64,000 nucleotides of DNA from Coniferiporia sulphurascens (GCA_002794785.1 NBBA01000005.1:682001-746000); one strand, 5' to 3'; positions 11,250 through 24,321 are shown, counted from the first letter of the stretch. Program-made: numbers and translations. The notes: generated from the sequence alone by a model not told the origin.

Positions 11250-13889
11250 CTAAAGCGTATACCTAAATCCGCTCCAGGCATCGCCCTTGTCAATTTTCAC
11301 AGCATCTACACTCTCGTACACCGTCACGCCGTCTTCCATATTCGCGCTTGAGTCTGAGTTGGCGATTACCTCGTCACGCTCGCCGCGCGCACGACGTTCG
11401 TTCTCAGCTTTTAGTACAACTCGCATGAGGAATGAACACAGAAAGCCAATGGAAATGTATGCGAGCACGATGCCGTGCCCGAGCGAATACCACGGCTTAT
11501 CCTGCGCACGGTACTGGTGGGGTGCGAATGTAGAGAATTAGAGTATAAGTTCTAATAGAGAAAAAAGAAGTAAAGGCAATAGCATTTCAGTTTGCTTACC
11601 ACGTTGGATGTGACTGCGCCATTAAGGTTCCCCCTGATATCAATGGCCTTGAGAACAAGGAGAAAAGCTGACGCAACTATCGGGACTTACCAGCCAATGG
11701 CCATACCGAGTACAACGCTCCTCTTGTAAGAGCCTTCAGTGTTAGCCGACACCCAGGCACTATTAACGGTATGCTCAGAAAAGACAAAATCGGGAGCCAT
11801 ATTCCAACTCTCACACAGAGTTTGCTGCGAATAAGAATGAGCGGCGTCAAACGTAGATAATGGACATGAACCCACGGATTAGAGGATATATTCCTCTGTA
11901 AAGAAGGAATATAAGGTTCCGCTGAATCAAAATTTGTCGACTTAGCATCGGCAAGGAATTCTAACTCACGAAGCAGCTAAAAAGCATGCGAAATACGACA
12001 AGGCAGCGTTCCTTGATGCGATGAGGATGATATACCCTACCAAGCCTACCCAAAATACCGTAAGCGCAGCAATCTCGAGCGTGGCGTAACTTACCACCGG
12101 CAAGGAGGCCCCTGAATTTGATACATACTGTGAGATGATGCCCGCAACGGTGGAATGCAGGTAGAATCACTGACATATTTATGTAAGCTCGTTGTCCGAT
12201 TCTATCGCCGAGAAAGCCGACGACGCATGTCACCAGGCAGGCCCAAGCATAAACGGGGACAGACAGTAGGTTCGCCTTATTAGCCTCAAAGCCTAGAAGG
12301 ATCAGGATGTAAATAAGCCTGACTGGGGTCCCAAAAGAGCATAGGTCACCAAGCTTGAAATGAGCGGATTCAGATAAGGATGAACGCGGCGAAAAAGAGT
12401 GGCCAATATTAACTTACTTCATTTATGACAGTCGGTGTAAAGAGCGAGAATGCGAACAGGGGTCCATCACTAAAGGGTGAGAATATTTAGATCGAGGATT
12501 CTCAAAAAAATCTAGGTTGGTCTGACAAGCCCATGTATATTCCCACTATTTAAACGTCAGCCCCATTAACAAAGCCCTCGCGGAAATGGACGCACTTGCA
12601 ATCCACGTTTTCTTGTCAGATAGGCCCTGCCAGACATGTTTCATCATGAAGGCCTCCCCACCAGCGGAGAACTGTTGATCAGACTGAAGACGATCAATAA
12701 CAAAAATTCCTGAGGGACAAAGCAACAGTGAATACTGTGAGTATTTATCTTCAACGATCGTAGATACTTACTTTCGTCCTCTGTCAAAAATCTCGCAGTG
12801 TCGGGGAAGTCCTGAACCATCCAGAAGGATGCGATTGCAACTAGTACTGTGAAAAGTCCTTCTATGATGAAAACCCATGCCCAAGCGGGCCTGCCACCGA
12901 CGCCATCCATTTTTGAGATGGCTACTGCAAGAAGACCGCCTGCAATACATTGCGTCAAAACAATGTTAAATTGGCGCAAATTGGCAAACCGACCGAAGGC
13001 ACCAGCAACCGTTGCGGACGTAAAAAAAAGCGCAACACGGGAGCCAAGTTCCGACCGCGTGTACCAGCTTAATTGTGTATATTAAGCAGTTGTAGTGCTT
13101 TAGCTTTCTTCACACTTACCAGGATAAGTAAAAGGCGATACCTGGATACAAGCCTGACTCAAATACACCCAAGAGAACTCTGAGGGCTTCATCAAGTTCA
13201 TATGAGCTGCCAGGAGATCGCGAAAGACACACAAAATACTTACTGACAAGTCCCCCGTAGTTTTCAGCCGTTCCATGAAGCGTCTTCCGGGTTGCATGTT
13301 AGAGTGATGTCTAGTCAAGTCGAACAAGGGATTCAGATTCAGCACGCACCATGATAACACCCCATAGCAAGACAAGAAATGAAAGCCATCTCGACGGCCT
13401 CAATTTTTTCAGTAGCACGTTACTGGGCACCTGATAATGAGTAGCTAGATATAGATTCTTCCTTTCCATGCGAACGGTCGACCGACCTCAAATAGTGCAT
13501 AAGGAAAGAAGAAGCTTGTGAGCGCTATGAGGTACTGGGAGTCGGTAAGATGCAGGTCGCTTTCCATATTATACAGCTATAGTTTCGATAAATCTTTAGA
13601 AACACAGCCGATAAGCAGAAGACATCAATACCCTAGCATTTCCAATGTTGGCTCTGTCGAGGAAGTTCAGGAGATACAAAAGTGCCAGCCATGGAATGAT
13701 GTAGAGATCGATCTTCCGCAAAAGCTTCTTCTCATTCACAGCATGTTTAGCAGGTTCGCTTATGTTTAGGGAAGGATCCGATTCAAACTTCTCGGCTAGA
13801 ACCTCAGAGTGACTAGCGAGAGGCTTTTTCGTGTCTTCGTTGACCGGGTCCCAGCGGGTAGGCGCGTCCGACGAGATTGTAGTGTCCAT
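11250..13889 (-). CDS. MFS anion:cation symporter, DAL5/TNA1-type permease
   Basis: Plasma-membrane transporter of the fungal ACS branch of the major facilitator superfamily; relatives carry allantoate, nicotinate, pantothenate or other carboxylates. Start at 13889 (MDTTISSDAP), with a long cytosolic N-terminus. Diagnostic segments follow in order over many small exons: LLYLLNFLDRANIGNAR, DSQYLIALTSFFFPYALFEV, VPSNVLLKKLRPSRW, LLGVFESGLYPGIAFYLS, MDGVGGRPAWAWVFIIEGL, DRLQSDQQFSAGGEAF, IYMGFDGPLFAFSLF, VVGFLGDRIGQRAY, VGYIILIASRNAALSYFA, NTEGSYKRSVVLGMAIGWGN, and a charged C-terminal tail. An in-frame short intron (GTCGGT to TTGCAG, near 12,950-13,000) interrupts AGAFGGLLAVAISKM. All parts of a 12-helix ACS protein seem present. 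The substrate is unassigned. Confidence 0.9.
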
Positions 13890-15108
13890 CGTGAAAGTCC
13901 CCGGTGTACTAGGTAATGTTGGGGTGAACGAAGGCGAGACATTTATTCCGGCGCGGGAAGGCCGGCTCTTATATCTAACGCCAAAACTCGACGCCGATAA
14001 GGAGAGAAGAATTCAATGTCAGATGGCCGGCAGTCGCCCCGGCGGTCGCAAGTGTTGATCTCCAGAAACAGCCGCAAATTAACCGTAAATCGGCGTTGCC
14101 CCTTCTTCTGGTTATCAATGAACCGCTACCAATACCAATATCCTTGCTAATGCAAACGGAATTATCTCAAAACGAGGGGATTACCGTCATTTGATGCTTG
14201 GGTGGGCCCGCGGAAGAGACTAAATCCAACCACTAGTGTCAAATGACTTCTTCGACTCCACTCGTATGAGCCTGCGTGCCGGAATGTTCAAAACAGTGAC
14301 GGACAGTAGCATAGAGTCTCCAAAAAGACCCCTACTCGTTACGCCCATGTTCTGGCTACAGAAACACGCCCTCACACACAACCGCCAATTGTCCGTCTAG
14401 TTTGTGCTTTTCGTTCCTTACTTCGACAAATCGAAGCCCTTCCTCGGGCTCGCCGCGCCGGCCAACCGCCTTATCGAGGTCAGAAAAAGTAGGGACGTCG
14501 CCAAGAAGAAAAGGACATGTTGATTTCTTTGAAAGCAGGGCATCTTACCTGTTGGACACTTTATACTGTAGCGGCGAAAAACGGACTCATTAAAGCCCTT
14601 TCTGTTTAGTAATGTCTTGGCTGCTTGCGCTTGCCGGATGGATGAAAATCAGTATTTGGGTTTTGTAATCGAAGGTGTTATAGGTAGAGCAAGCTCCTCT
14701 AACTTTAAGGGATGCTTACTCGTTTCTTATACTGCAATTCCCGCTTCGTTGACCTCTTACATTCTTAAATCTCTGTACGAAGGAGCACACGAATCTGTTC
14801 CCTTGCTTCACTATCGGAAAAGTGATACGTCTTGAGAGTTTAGAGAAACAGTAGAACGCCTTACCATTAGTTGATAGGGATATCCGCATCTACATCTGAA
14901 CATCGATCTGGGCAAATGATCTATACCCTGCCTTGGACAGTTTGGTCTGCAGCCACGCCTCGCCTGTTTCCCGTAAGAAGTGCACACTTCCCGACATACT
15001 ATATTTTTATAATGGAGGCGTCCCCCGGGGTTGCTGCTTTCTTTTTCTAACGCTAGTTCCGATAGCGGGACTAAAACCTGGATACAGAAAAAAGTTCCCG
15101 CCTTGGGA
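13890..15108. other. Intergenic region between permease and GNAT copy A
   Basis: No convincing gene. The near side should carry the permease promoter and the far side the GNAT-A 3' untranslated region. Small ORFs at 14402-14593 and 14617-14835 lack features. Confidence 0.35.
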
Positions 15109-16187
15109 TCAATTGTCCCAGTCAAGGGCCGCCGCTACCCCCGGCTTCCGAACCATCTTAAAGGGTTCTAGTAGTTGATTTCAGATTACGAAAAACTCAC
15201 TCACCATGGGCATGATTACAGGAGGTTTGTGCCACTTTGAGTTGTCATCACCCAATGTGACTTTTCCCGTTACAGAAAACCCGAACAACTCGTAGAATGG
15301 TACATTAGCAATGTTGCTCGAGAAGAGGTAAACAGAGCGCCCTTGAATGTCGGCCTATTTTCAACGTCAACATTCCCAACCACGACAAACAATGAAAATA
15401 AATTTAATACCGTGAAAAGTACGTTCTCTACCAGCGCAGATCCGTATCCTCCACCCTGGCTCTCGGGCTTCGTAGCGAGAACCTCTATGTATATCATTTC
15501 TGTTTCGCTGTCGCCTAGTTTTTCTTCGCGTAACCTCTCCACTTTTACTCGTGCTTCTTTTGACCGCTGTTATCTTGTAAGCATTGATCGGAACACCGAA
15601 GGAGCGGACGAACGTGTTACCTTCGTCTGTTCGCGGCTATTGATCAAGTGTCCGAAAAGAGTCACGGTCGCACCGAGGATGAAATCAACTGCACGTTCAA
15701 TAGGCGGTCTTTTAGGAGCATCTTTTTGAGCGGGAATCCTGAGTAACAGAAAGTTTGTAAATAAGCTGCATTCAAGCACGGTATTGAGAACGTACGCGAC
15801 GAGGACTGCGTCTCCAGCATTCACCGTGTAGGCGAGGTTGCGTTTGATAGAACGACCAAACGCGATCTTCCAGAGACGTTTATCTATGGCCTGACGGCGT
15901 GGCCCGGGCTTTTTTGCTCCCTAGGAAAAGTGTTGGTGACTCGTGGGGGCAGTGCACAGTAAATTTCACGTACCTCGTTGATATAGGCGAATACAGGATC
16001 ATCTTTAAACGCAGCATTGTATGACTCGTATGCATTGTCCAAGTGCTCTAACAGCATTAGCCAAGTAAGATTGACGAGACTATTGTAACGTTTTCGAGTT
16101 CGTACCTTTTCGAAGAGGCACGACTATCGGAGTGATACTCTTTTCGTCGTCGAAGACAACCAGTACTGTATTCTTGCTGAGGCTCAT
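15109..16187 (-). CDS. GNAT-family N-acetyltransferase, paralogue A
   Basis: Acetyl-CoA-dependent transferase of a fungal GNAT family. Seven exons read in phase to about 250 aa, starting MSLSKNTVLVVFDDEKS. Conserved blocks are EHLDNAYESYNAAFKDDP, KKPGPRR, an amphipathic central part with two hydrophobic stretches, the acetyl-CoA loop in PESQGGGYGSAL (Q-x-x-G-x-G), ADIQGRSVYLFSSN, FYELFGFSV and WHKPPVIMPM before the last short exon. The start is supported by matching first exons in copies B, C and D. Upstream, in its own orientation, it shares a CATGTGCTCC...TGATATC...ATAAAAGGC promoter pattern with copy D. It is divergent from VAC14 across about 320 bp. The acceptor substrate is unknown. All splice sites look intact, so this copy is probably functional. 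Confidence 0.85.
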
Positions 16188-16351
16188 GGTGCGGTCGCTT
16201 GTGGCCGTTCAAATCCAGCAAGTCTGCCTTTTATTTTCGATATCATGCCCCTAGATGAGGAGCACATGTTCCGCTAGGAGAGCGATTGCGAGTCAATTTG
16301 TCGGGCGCGCGGCTGCGCAGGGCCATAACGTCATGATCGGGTAAATCATAT

Positions 16352-16357
16352 CACGTG
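16352..16357. promoter_or_regulatory. CACGTG site between GNAT-A and VAC14
   Basis: A palindromic CACGTG core within ATATCACGTGACACGAG. The same extended sequence occurs before GNAT copies B (36634-36639) and C (38106-38111). In fungi this core binds bHLH factors such as Cbf1/Pho4-type proteins; whether it does so here is inference. Confidence 0.4.
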
Positions 16358-16510
16358 ACACGAGAAACTGAGGTCACCGCAAGGCAGCAGTACGCTCCTG
16401 GCACGCTCCTTCCGGATCCTGGCAGCGGTCTTCATTTCAGTCGCGCACGGCACGCGCGTGCATATCAAAGTCGATCCCTTGTTCATCGTCTGGAAGGACG
16501 CTCAACAACC

Positions 16511-19500
16511 ATGGGTGCGAGCTCTATTGCTGTCTAATTTACTGACAGGGAACTTACTATCTCTCGCGTCAGACCCGAGCATTTCGCGTCAGCTCGTCGA
16601 CAAGATGTACGAGAAGCGGAAGTCTGCAGCTCTCGAGCTAGAGAAGTGAGAAAAGGCTACTGGAAGGCAACCTCGAGATTGACCAGAAACGCAGGCAGAT
16701 CCGCGAGTGCCACGCACAGAACGACCAGAAACGCATCATCCAAATTATCGACCAGCTCGTGGACATGTTTAGCAATCCATCCAATCCACTACATGTAAAG
16801 AATGGTGGCCTTATTGGTCTGGCTGGGACTGCCATTGCTCTTGGCATAGATATCGCGCCGTACATGGACAAGTTTATTGAACCTCTGCTCATCTGCTTTG
16901 CCGATCCGGAGAACAGGATACGCTACTTTTCCGCGGAATGTCTGTACAATATCGCAAAGGTGGCGAAAGGAGAGATTTTGGTTTACTTCAATTCTATCTT
17001 TGACGCTCTCAGCAAGGTGAGTGAATGCTTCTTTCTTCAATTCCATCGCAAGCCCCTTATGTTACTACTAGCTCGCGGCGGATTCGGAATTGTCGGTGAA
17101 GAACGGTGCAGAGCTGCTTGACCGTTTGCTCAAAGACATAGTTGCCGAGTCCGCCTCCGTATATGTGCCACAGTATCTCGAGACGGAGAAGGTCCGACAA
17201 CGGTCGGATCAGCCGCTGATTCAAGGCATTTTAATTCCGTATCCTGACGACGCAAGTGACTATGGCACACCGAGAAAGGCATTCTCACTGGCCCATTTCA
17301 TTCCTTTGCTTTCCGATCGGATACAAGTCATAAGTCCATTCACACGGAGCTTCCTTGTGTCATGGATTGTCGTCCTGGATTCTGTACCAGAGCTCGAGCT
17401 GATATCATACTTGCCGGAATTCCTGGATGGGCTTTTGTAAGTGGCAACTTTATGCGCTCAAACGAGCGCTTATTCCCTCCTCTAGTAAATACCTTTCCGA
17501 CCCTACCGAGGACGTTCGCATCGCAACAGAGAATTTGCTTGCCGATTTCCTGCGCGAGATGCGTGCCATTGCCATGGTTCAAAAGAGGGCGGAGGACAAG
17601 GCAAAGTTGATGCGTGAGGCGGATGCATATGAACAAGGGCGCAGGCCTGACGATAAGCTACCGGATATAACTATGACACATCCGGAGCGCGCTGCTTTTC
17701 TTCCAGAAGGAGAGGGCTTCATGCAATCTCACGACGGGGAATCGGCCTCTGAAGTCGATGTTAAAGATACAGGGGGTATGTCCTTTCTGCTTGACATCAC
17801 ACGTATCGTATTGATCGGTTTACAGCATATATTCCCGGACAAAATGTCAAGGTTGACCATGCGGCGGTGGTGGAAACCCTGCTACAGCAACTTGATAATG
17901 AACGTCAGTCTTCTTCAAGCGATCATAGGTATGAGGTTCTGACCATTCTACAGATGACGAAATCCAGATGTCCACGGCACTCCTTTGGCTTGCGGACTTC
18001 CTCCACTTTGCACAGGACGTAATGTTACCCTTCACTCCACGCCTTATCCCCGCCATCCTTCCTAACCTCGCTCACCACGTCCCGATGATACAACATCAAG
18101 CCACACGCACAAATCAGGCACTCGTTAATGTTGTGCAAAATCTGCCTTCTCCAAGCTTGCCAAGCACGCAAGGCGCTACAGATAAAGCGTCAGTCTCATC
18201 CGGCCGGACGAGTGCTCCAGCTAGTTCGCCGCCTGGAACAAATGCCGGTCCTGCATCCCCTGCGGCTTCACGGCAACCTACACTTCCGAAGGAAGCAGTT
18301 TCGACAGTGGAGGGACAAACAGATGTTACCGCCTCACCTGCCTCCGATCGTACAGTGCAAGTGGTCCCGCGACAGCGTGCTACAACCGTTCCTTCACCGG
18401 GTGATGGGGCGCACCATGTACCGCCAATCGACCTTGATGCCGTGTCGTTGACCCAAGGAAGCCGCTCGCAGTCACCGACGCCGACGGCTGCAAGTGCAGG
18501 TACTACAGGTCCCACGCAGCAGGGTAATTCGTCAGCGCAGAATCAAGGCCAAGCTTTGACACAGTCACCCACCCAAGTGGAGTCGGATTCGTTTGACTAT
18601 CGCGAGACAGTGAATGTGCTCACAATTCAGTTCTTGAGCGAGCACGAAGAGACGCGTGTTGCAGCTTTGAAATGGTTGATCATGTTGCACCAGAAGGTGC
18701 CGGGGAAGGTCAGGAAAGACCGACTTTATGAGATGCGGTAACTTCTAACCGATTCTTTCCAGATATTGGCAATGGATGACGGTACTTTTCCTGCGCTCTT
18801 GAAAACCCTTTCAGACTCTTCGGATGAGGCCAGTCACGCGCCTTAAAGTTATTTGGGACATAAAGTCTAACTGTCATTGGTGATTGCAGGTGATCAAACA
18901 TGACCTGCAACTACTCGCACAGATCTCTTCAAGTTCCGAGGAAAGCTATTTTAAATCTTTCATGGTTAACCTCCTTGAGCTATTCAGCACCGACCGACGC
19001 CTCCTTGACTATCGAGGAAGCCTCATCATTCGGCAACTTTGTCTGAACCTAAACACCGAGCGAATATACAAGACTTTGGCAGAGATTCTCGAAAAAGAAG
19101 AGGTGAATTTTTTGTCTTTTGCCTGGCAAGACTTGCTCAAGGCGTAAACCCAGGACCTGGAGTTTGCGAGCGTCATGGTTCAGAAGCTAAACCTCATACT
19201 AATTACGTCTCCGGAACTTGCCGAATTCCGTCGCCGGCTAAAGAGTTTGGAAACGCGGGTGAGCATTCCGCTACGCATGCTCCTCAGACCTCGTTTAAGG
19301 TATGCTGTAGCAAGATGGGCAGGCATTATTCACCACACTGTATCGATCGTGGTGTCATAACGCCGTCGCTGTGTTTGCTTTATGCCTTTTGGCCCAGGCT
19401 TACGAACATGCGTCAAATCTTCTGTCGATCTTGTGGGTACCGACATTTTCGGATCGTGAAAGCGCTATTTAAGTTTCATTTGCAGCGCCGATCTGGAGAT

Positions 19501-20297
19501 CACTGTGCAGCTCCTGGTGCAGGTCGATAAACTCGTGCAACTCATTGAATCACCCGTGTTTACCTGTGCGTGCAGGGTGCCTCAACCTTGATGCCGTCTG
19601 ACTAGTGTCTTCAGATCTTCGCCTCCAACTCCTTGAACCCGAGAAATACCCTTATTTATTCAAGTGTTTATATGGTCTTTTGATGCTTCTTCCGCAAAGC
19701 TCTGCCTTCGTTTCGTTGCGAAACAGGCTGAACGCAGTGAATTCAGCCGGCTTCCTGCATATCGCGCCAAAATCGTGTGTTTTTAATTTAATTGTGACGA
19801 ATGAAGATCGATTAACGGTCATAACCGAGTTCAGGACAGCAGCCACGTTCTCTGGCCGCTCGAAACTGGGCAGGACGGAAGAAATCAAGTGGCAAGAACT
19901 GCTCACGCATTTCCGGACCGTCCAGCTCCGGCACGAGAAGTCAAGACGGGGCGAGGAGTCGTCCGCGTCGATATACGTCGAGCGGAACGAGAAACCCAGT
20001 GTTGTAAATGGTGCTGGCCCGTCCAGGCCGGCACTACGACGGAAAGTGACAGGAAGCGAGGGCCTCCCGCCTGCTGGCCTCAATACGAGCTCTGGGCAGA
20101 GCGGGGGCAGTGGTGCGAGCGGGAGGAGTGGCTTGTTATCGCCGCTCAACCCGAGGCGTGTGGCGAGCCCGAGCGCACTGCTAGGGTTCGCGGCGCAGCA
20201 GAGCGCTGCGCCACGGCCGAAGAGCCCCTCGCCTGCGGCGGTACAGGCGCAAAGCAGACAAAGACGGACACTTCCTGGTTTAGGAAAGGGCGTATGA
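16511..20297 (+). CDS. VAC14: VAC14 scaffold of the PI(3,5)P2 kinase/phosphatase complex
   Basis: HEAT-repeat scaffold that holds the Fab1/PIKfyve lipid kinase and the Fig4 phosphatase on the vacuole membrane. Exon 1 contains only ATGG (16511-16514). A GTGCGA donor then splices to GCGTCAG|AC, giving [20 protein letters not shown], the family N-terminus. Later signatures are [96 protein letters not shown], a long Ser/Thr/Pro-rich low-complexity insert (about 18150-18590), [19 protein letters not shown] and the conserved C-terminal [19 protein letters not shown] region. The C-terminus is a basic/Gly-Ser-rich tail ending at 20297. Roughly 15 exons. No disabling change seen. Confidence 0.93.
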
Positions 20298-21791
20298 GGC
20301 GACGCTTTCGGCGTGAAGTATGGATGGAGGCGAGGAACTAGGGGACTATGTGTATGGTATATAGCGAAGGACGATGGACGGCTTCTTTGGCGTGATTTGC
20401 ATCGTGAGTGGGTTGAACATTTGTCATTCTTTTATTTTGCACACACGTGTATTATACGTTGCTCGGCTTTCTCTCTTCTTCATTTTTTAATATTTTTATA
20501 TAGTGCAGGTAGTAGGGGCACGGGACTAACGATTTACGAAAAGACATGACTTTTTACGACCAGCTCGAAGCGTATTTCATTCGGCTAATCAGCGGGCAGA
20601 TAAATAGGCTGCAGGACATTTGAAATTAATTATGGAGAGTCGTCGGTAGTCCGGCTTCTCCCGCGAACGTCTTTCCAGTGCGAGAAGTCAACAGAGTTTA
20701 TTTTTGGCATGGATCCGGTTGTGGTACGACCAGCTTCAAGTCATGAGGTCTGTGGGGCCGACGGGCGCTTACGTGAGTGCTTCTGGGTGGCAACACAACA
20801 CAATCCTCGCGGCACGTCGTTGAGCGACAGAATCTATTTCGTTCCGTGTCGATGTCTGACAGGAGTTGGCAATTACGCCAAAGGCGGATGTTGCCTTAAG
20901 CCGATGTCGACAAACGGAATGATCCTGCTATAACCGGCCCATGCGTTAGTGCTGCCGACAGGGTGGCTCATCTGCCAGTGTGTGGCTGCCGCAGACTATA
21001 AATAGGGTGCTGCTAGTACTGAATCGGGACCGGGAGGGTGCGGGTGTAGATCGCTGGCTGTTCTGACAGAACGGTCGCACGCGCTTCTATGCGCGTAACG
21101 CGTGTCGCCGCTCTCTGGCGCTCGTGAAACGTAACCTTTCCGTGCCCGGTGATCCGGAGAGTCTGTATCTGTCGCGCCGAGCATCAGGAATTGATCCGAG
21201 GCTGCCTGTGACGAAGGGAGATCCTTATATGCGCGGATCGGGACCCGGAAGAGCCAGTCAGAAACCGTGTTGGGCGGTGGTCGTTGGCTTTGAATTACCT
21301 CATCAGCGCCTGAACTCTGTTGCCGCAACTGCCCCGTTTGGTCGTTTTATCGGTGAGCCGGTTGGGCGAGGCTAAGGCTTAGTACTAGTGCGGCTATCTT
21401 CGGGCTGTGGAACCCGCTCTGGGTAACATGGGGATAAAACATTTGGCAACAAGTTTGCAGGAAGATATTTGTCGCCTAACGTCAACGGAAGAAGTGGCCC
21501 ACGGCTGTGCGGTGAGAAAAAAGGCACCGAGTATTTTCCGTCGCACTTACGGACAGGAAAATGGCGGGGAGAGACAGCCGTGGAGGGAAAGTGAAGCTGG
21601 GGGAGGGCGTTAGATGGCCGAAAGAGGGGCCACGTGCAGACAGGGTCCATTGAGATCGGCAATTGGCTTCGGCACGGCACGTCCGCCCTTGCAAACTAGG
21701 CAGGGCATGACTAGTCCTCTTTTCGCCTTAAAACCATGTTATCCTCCCCCCCTGCACCCGCTAAGGGCTTTCTCTTCCCAATCCCCCCGCC
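20298..21791. other. Intergenic region before chitin deacetylase 1
   Basis: No supported gene across about 1.5 kb. ORFs at 20709-20933, 20996-21328 and 21407-21613 have no domains and are probably chance frames in GC-rich sequence. It should hold the VAC14 3' end and the deacetylase promoter. Confidence 0.35.
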
Positions 21792-23352
21792 ATGGTCGCC
21801 CTCTCCGCCCTCCTTTCCATCCTCGCCGCCGTACCCGCACTCGTCGCTGCTCACCCCACTGCCGGCGCTGCAGCCAGCCACACCCGTTCGGCGCTCCCTT
21901 CGAGATGGTATCATGAGGAGGATCACCCCGTCCATGCCCTATTCCGGCGTCACGGGAAACGTACGGGTCCCTTGCCCTCTGTAGGCTCCGATGGTGTGTA
22001 TCTCCCTCCCGCCCCCCCGCCTTTCCCCGCCCCCCGCCATGTCCTTCTATTCTTTCCAGCTCGAACGCTAATCCCTCGCTTCGTGTCCCAAAAATAGCCT
22101 GGACCGCGCTGTACCCACAGTCGACGCCTGCCGCGTCCTCCATCCCCCAGAGCTGGATTGACGCGCTCAACTCGGCTGTCAGCGCGGGTAAGATCCCCGC
22201 CATCCCCGTGCCGACTTTGGGTAGCAACCCTTCGCCGGTGTACCCTGGTGATGTCAACGCGAACAGGAACAACGCGACTGTATGCGCCGCCACTGACCGC
22301 GAATGTCGTATCCCGGGTAATGTCTGGGAGGCTCCAGATGGCATTATAGGCATTGGCTTTGACGATGGTCCTACCCCGGTCAGTGTTTTTCTTCGCGTTC
22401 TCCCCCTTTTAATTATCGGAACGTGCCGGTTTGTTGTGCCTAACTAGAGCACGTTCGGAGCTTCCATTCCCGCAATTGGCTTCTGTCCGCTGTAAAATCC
22501 CGATGCTTATTTTCTTTTTTCATTAAGGCGTCACCGAAGCTGTATCAATTCTTGCAAGAGCAAAACCAACAGTCGACACACTACATGATCGGCGTGAACA
22601 TTCTTAATAACTGGCAAGAGTTCTTGATGGCTTACGACACGCTTGGGAGCGAAATTGCCGTACACACGTACACGCATCCGTACATGACAACGATGACGAA
22701 CATGCAGCTCCTGGCGGAATTCGGTTGGACTATCCAGATCATTCACGATTCAACAGGCGGTAAGGTCCCTCGCTTTTGGCGCCCGCCTTACGGCGATATC
22801 GATACGCGTGTTTCTGCTATTGCTCTCGAGGTCTTTGGTCTTACTGCAGTACTGTGGGATCAGGATACGGAGGACTGGAGCATCAGTGAGGCCGGCGGAA
22901 CTACGATAGCACAGGTCGGGCAGAACATGCAGACGTGGTTGACTGGACCGAAGAGCCCGGGACTTATCATCCTCGAGCACGAGCTGACGAACGACACGAT
23001 CCAGTGCTTCATGAACGCTTGGCCACTCATCGCACAGAACGGTTGGAAACCTGTCTCGCAGGCGGAGCTCAACTCGTCGGTACCTTACCAAGATGGCTTG
23101 GAATCGGACACGCCCTTCAATAGTGTCATTGCAAATGCGAGTAGCTCGGCGACTTCTGGCTCTGCTACTCCGTCTGCTTCGGGCGGCAGCTCTGGTTCTG
23201 GTTCTGGTTCTGGTTCTGTTTCAAGTGGTAGCCCGAGTGCCAGTTCTTCGCCACAAAGTAAAACCAGTACCAGTGGCGCTCTTTCTGGAATCGTTAGCCC
23301 GTCATTAGCAGCTCTGGGATTACTCGTCGCTGGCGCTTTGACGCTTGTGTAA
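21792..23352 (+). CDS. Chitin deacetylase 1 (GPI-type, CE4 family)
   Basis: Secreted polysaccharide deacetylase that removes acetyl groups from cell-wall chitin to give chitosan. Exons 21792-21993, 22098-22378 and 22528-23352 join in phase to 435 aa. There is a clear signal peptide (MVALSALLSILAAVPALVAA). The NodB-type catalytic domain carries motif 1 IGFDDGP (usually TFDDGP), motif 2 HTYTHPYMTTM with the metal-binding His pair, motif 3 RFWRPPYGDIDTR, motif 4 DTEDW and motif 5 LIILEHEL. A Ser/Gly-rich linker, including a short SG dipeptide run, leads to a hydrophobic C-terminus (LAALGLLVAGALTLV) typical of GPI anchoring. It is a close paralogue of the gene at 26472-27911, with identical intron positions. 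Confidence 0.95.
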
Positions 23353-24047
23353 GCCTTCCCCCCCCTCCTCCACTCTGGATATTTTCCATTGGACACTGGT
23401 TATCTGCGTTAGCACTTTCCTTCCTTTAGAGCGCACCGTCGAACTATTATAGTAAACGCAGATAGGCCTTCTTCGCCTTCAAAACCAACCCCTTCCGCTT
23501 CCTCGCGTATTTTGCTCCTCCCCCTGCATTAATCTCGACTCGGCATAGTAATTTCCGCTATGACATTTCTTGGTTTTGTTCGCTTCACCTTCCTGGCTTC
23601 CTCCTTGGGACTAAAGAGACCATACTTCTTTAAGTACGACCCCCGCCCACCTCCCTCCCCTCGGACTATCTACCTACGTATCTACTTACTTATATAAAAC
23701 GCCAACTATTGACGCCCGAACACTCCAAAACCCCCTCATCTGGAGGACCCGTCCATTCGTTTTTCATACCCACCGCCCTACCCCCTATCGCATATATTTG
23801 TGCCACCCGTGTTTCTTTTGGTGCTTACTGTATCTTTGCTTTTTGTTGTTCTTTCTCCTTTCCCCCTTTTTCGCCCTGGTGTTTTAAGCCTGTCTGTCAC
23901 CCATCCATTTTGGACCCTGTTGAGGGACCGTTACGCTCTTTAAATAAGCAATAAAGCTAAGATCTGAAGTGTTTATCTGCGCCGATGCTTTGAATCCCAA
24001 TATCAATCACATGTAATACGTATGCCTTGACTTAAGGTTTGTATTTA
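23353..24047. other. Intergenic region downstream of chitin deacetylase 1
   Basis: Pyrimidine-rich plus strand, probably the deacetylase 3' untranslated region followed by the end of the facing small gene. No gene seen. Confidence 0.35.
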
Positions 24048-24321
24048 CTACACAAGGCGCTCGATAACCTGCTCAGCCTCCCCGGCGAACTTCTCTGAGC
24101 CTTTCAAGATCTTCTTCCCGGTTTGCTTTACTGCGCTCCTAACATCCTGCGCATATTGCCGAGGAGACCAGGGTAACCAGCCAGGTCGAGACCCGCTGAG
24201 CACGGCTTGCAGCCCGTGCTCATCGTACGGATTGCAGCTCGTGCTCATCGTACGGCTCTGCAGCAGCAGTACTAGTGCTTGCAGCAAAGAGCGACGCCAG
24301 AATCGCGCCTTTTAGCTTCAT
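24048..24321 (-). pseudogene. Small secreted-protein gene with a 25-bp internal tandem duplication
   Basis: From ATG 24321 the frame encodes a signal peptide (MKLKGAILASLFAASTSTAA) and then AEPYDEHELQ before a stop. The rest of the protein (LSGSRPGWLPWSPRQYAQ, then a Lys/Glu-rich helix to a stop at 24048) lies in another frame. The shift coincides with an exact-length direct duplication: 24206-24230 and 24231-24255 are 25-bp copies with two mismatches. Without one unit the gene would be open for 82 codons. Alternatively, a 58-nt GT-AG segment covering both units (GTACGA donor, CTCAG acceptor) would also restore the frame if spliced. It lies between chitin deacetylase 1 and the GST. No known family recognised. 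Confidence 0.5.
24206..24255. repeat. 25-bp tandem duplication (2 copies)
   Basis: On the minus strand each unit begins CCGTACGATGAGCACG. The copies differ at two positions and a third partial unit starts with CCGT. The unit length is not a multiple of three, so it changes the reading frame of the small secreted-protein gene. Confidence 0.85.

Noticed and set aside
20996..21328. 110-codon minus-strand ORF upstream of chitin deacetylase 1
   Set aside because: No motif, no splice signals and overlapping open frames on both strands.
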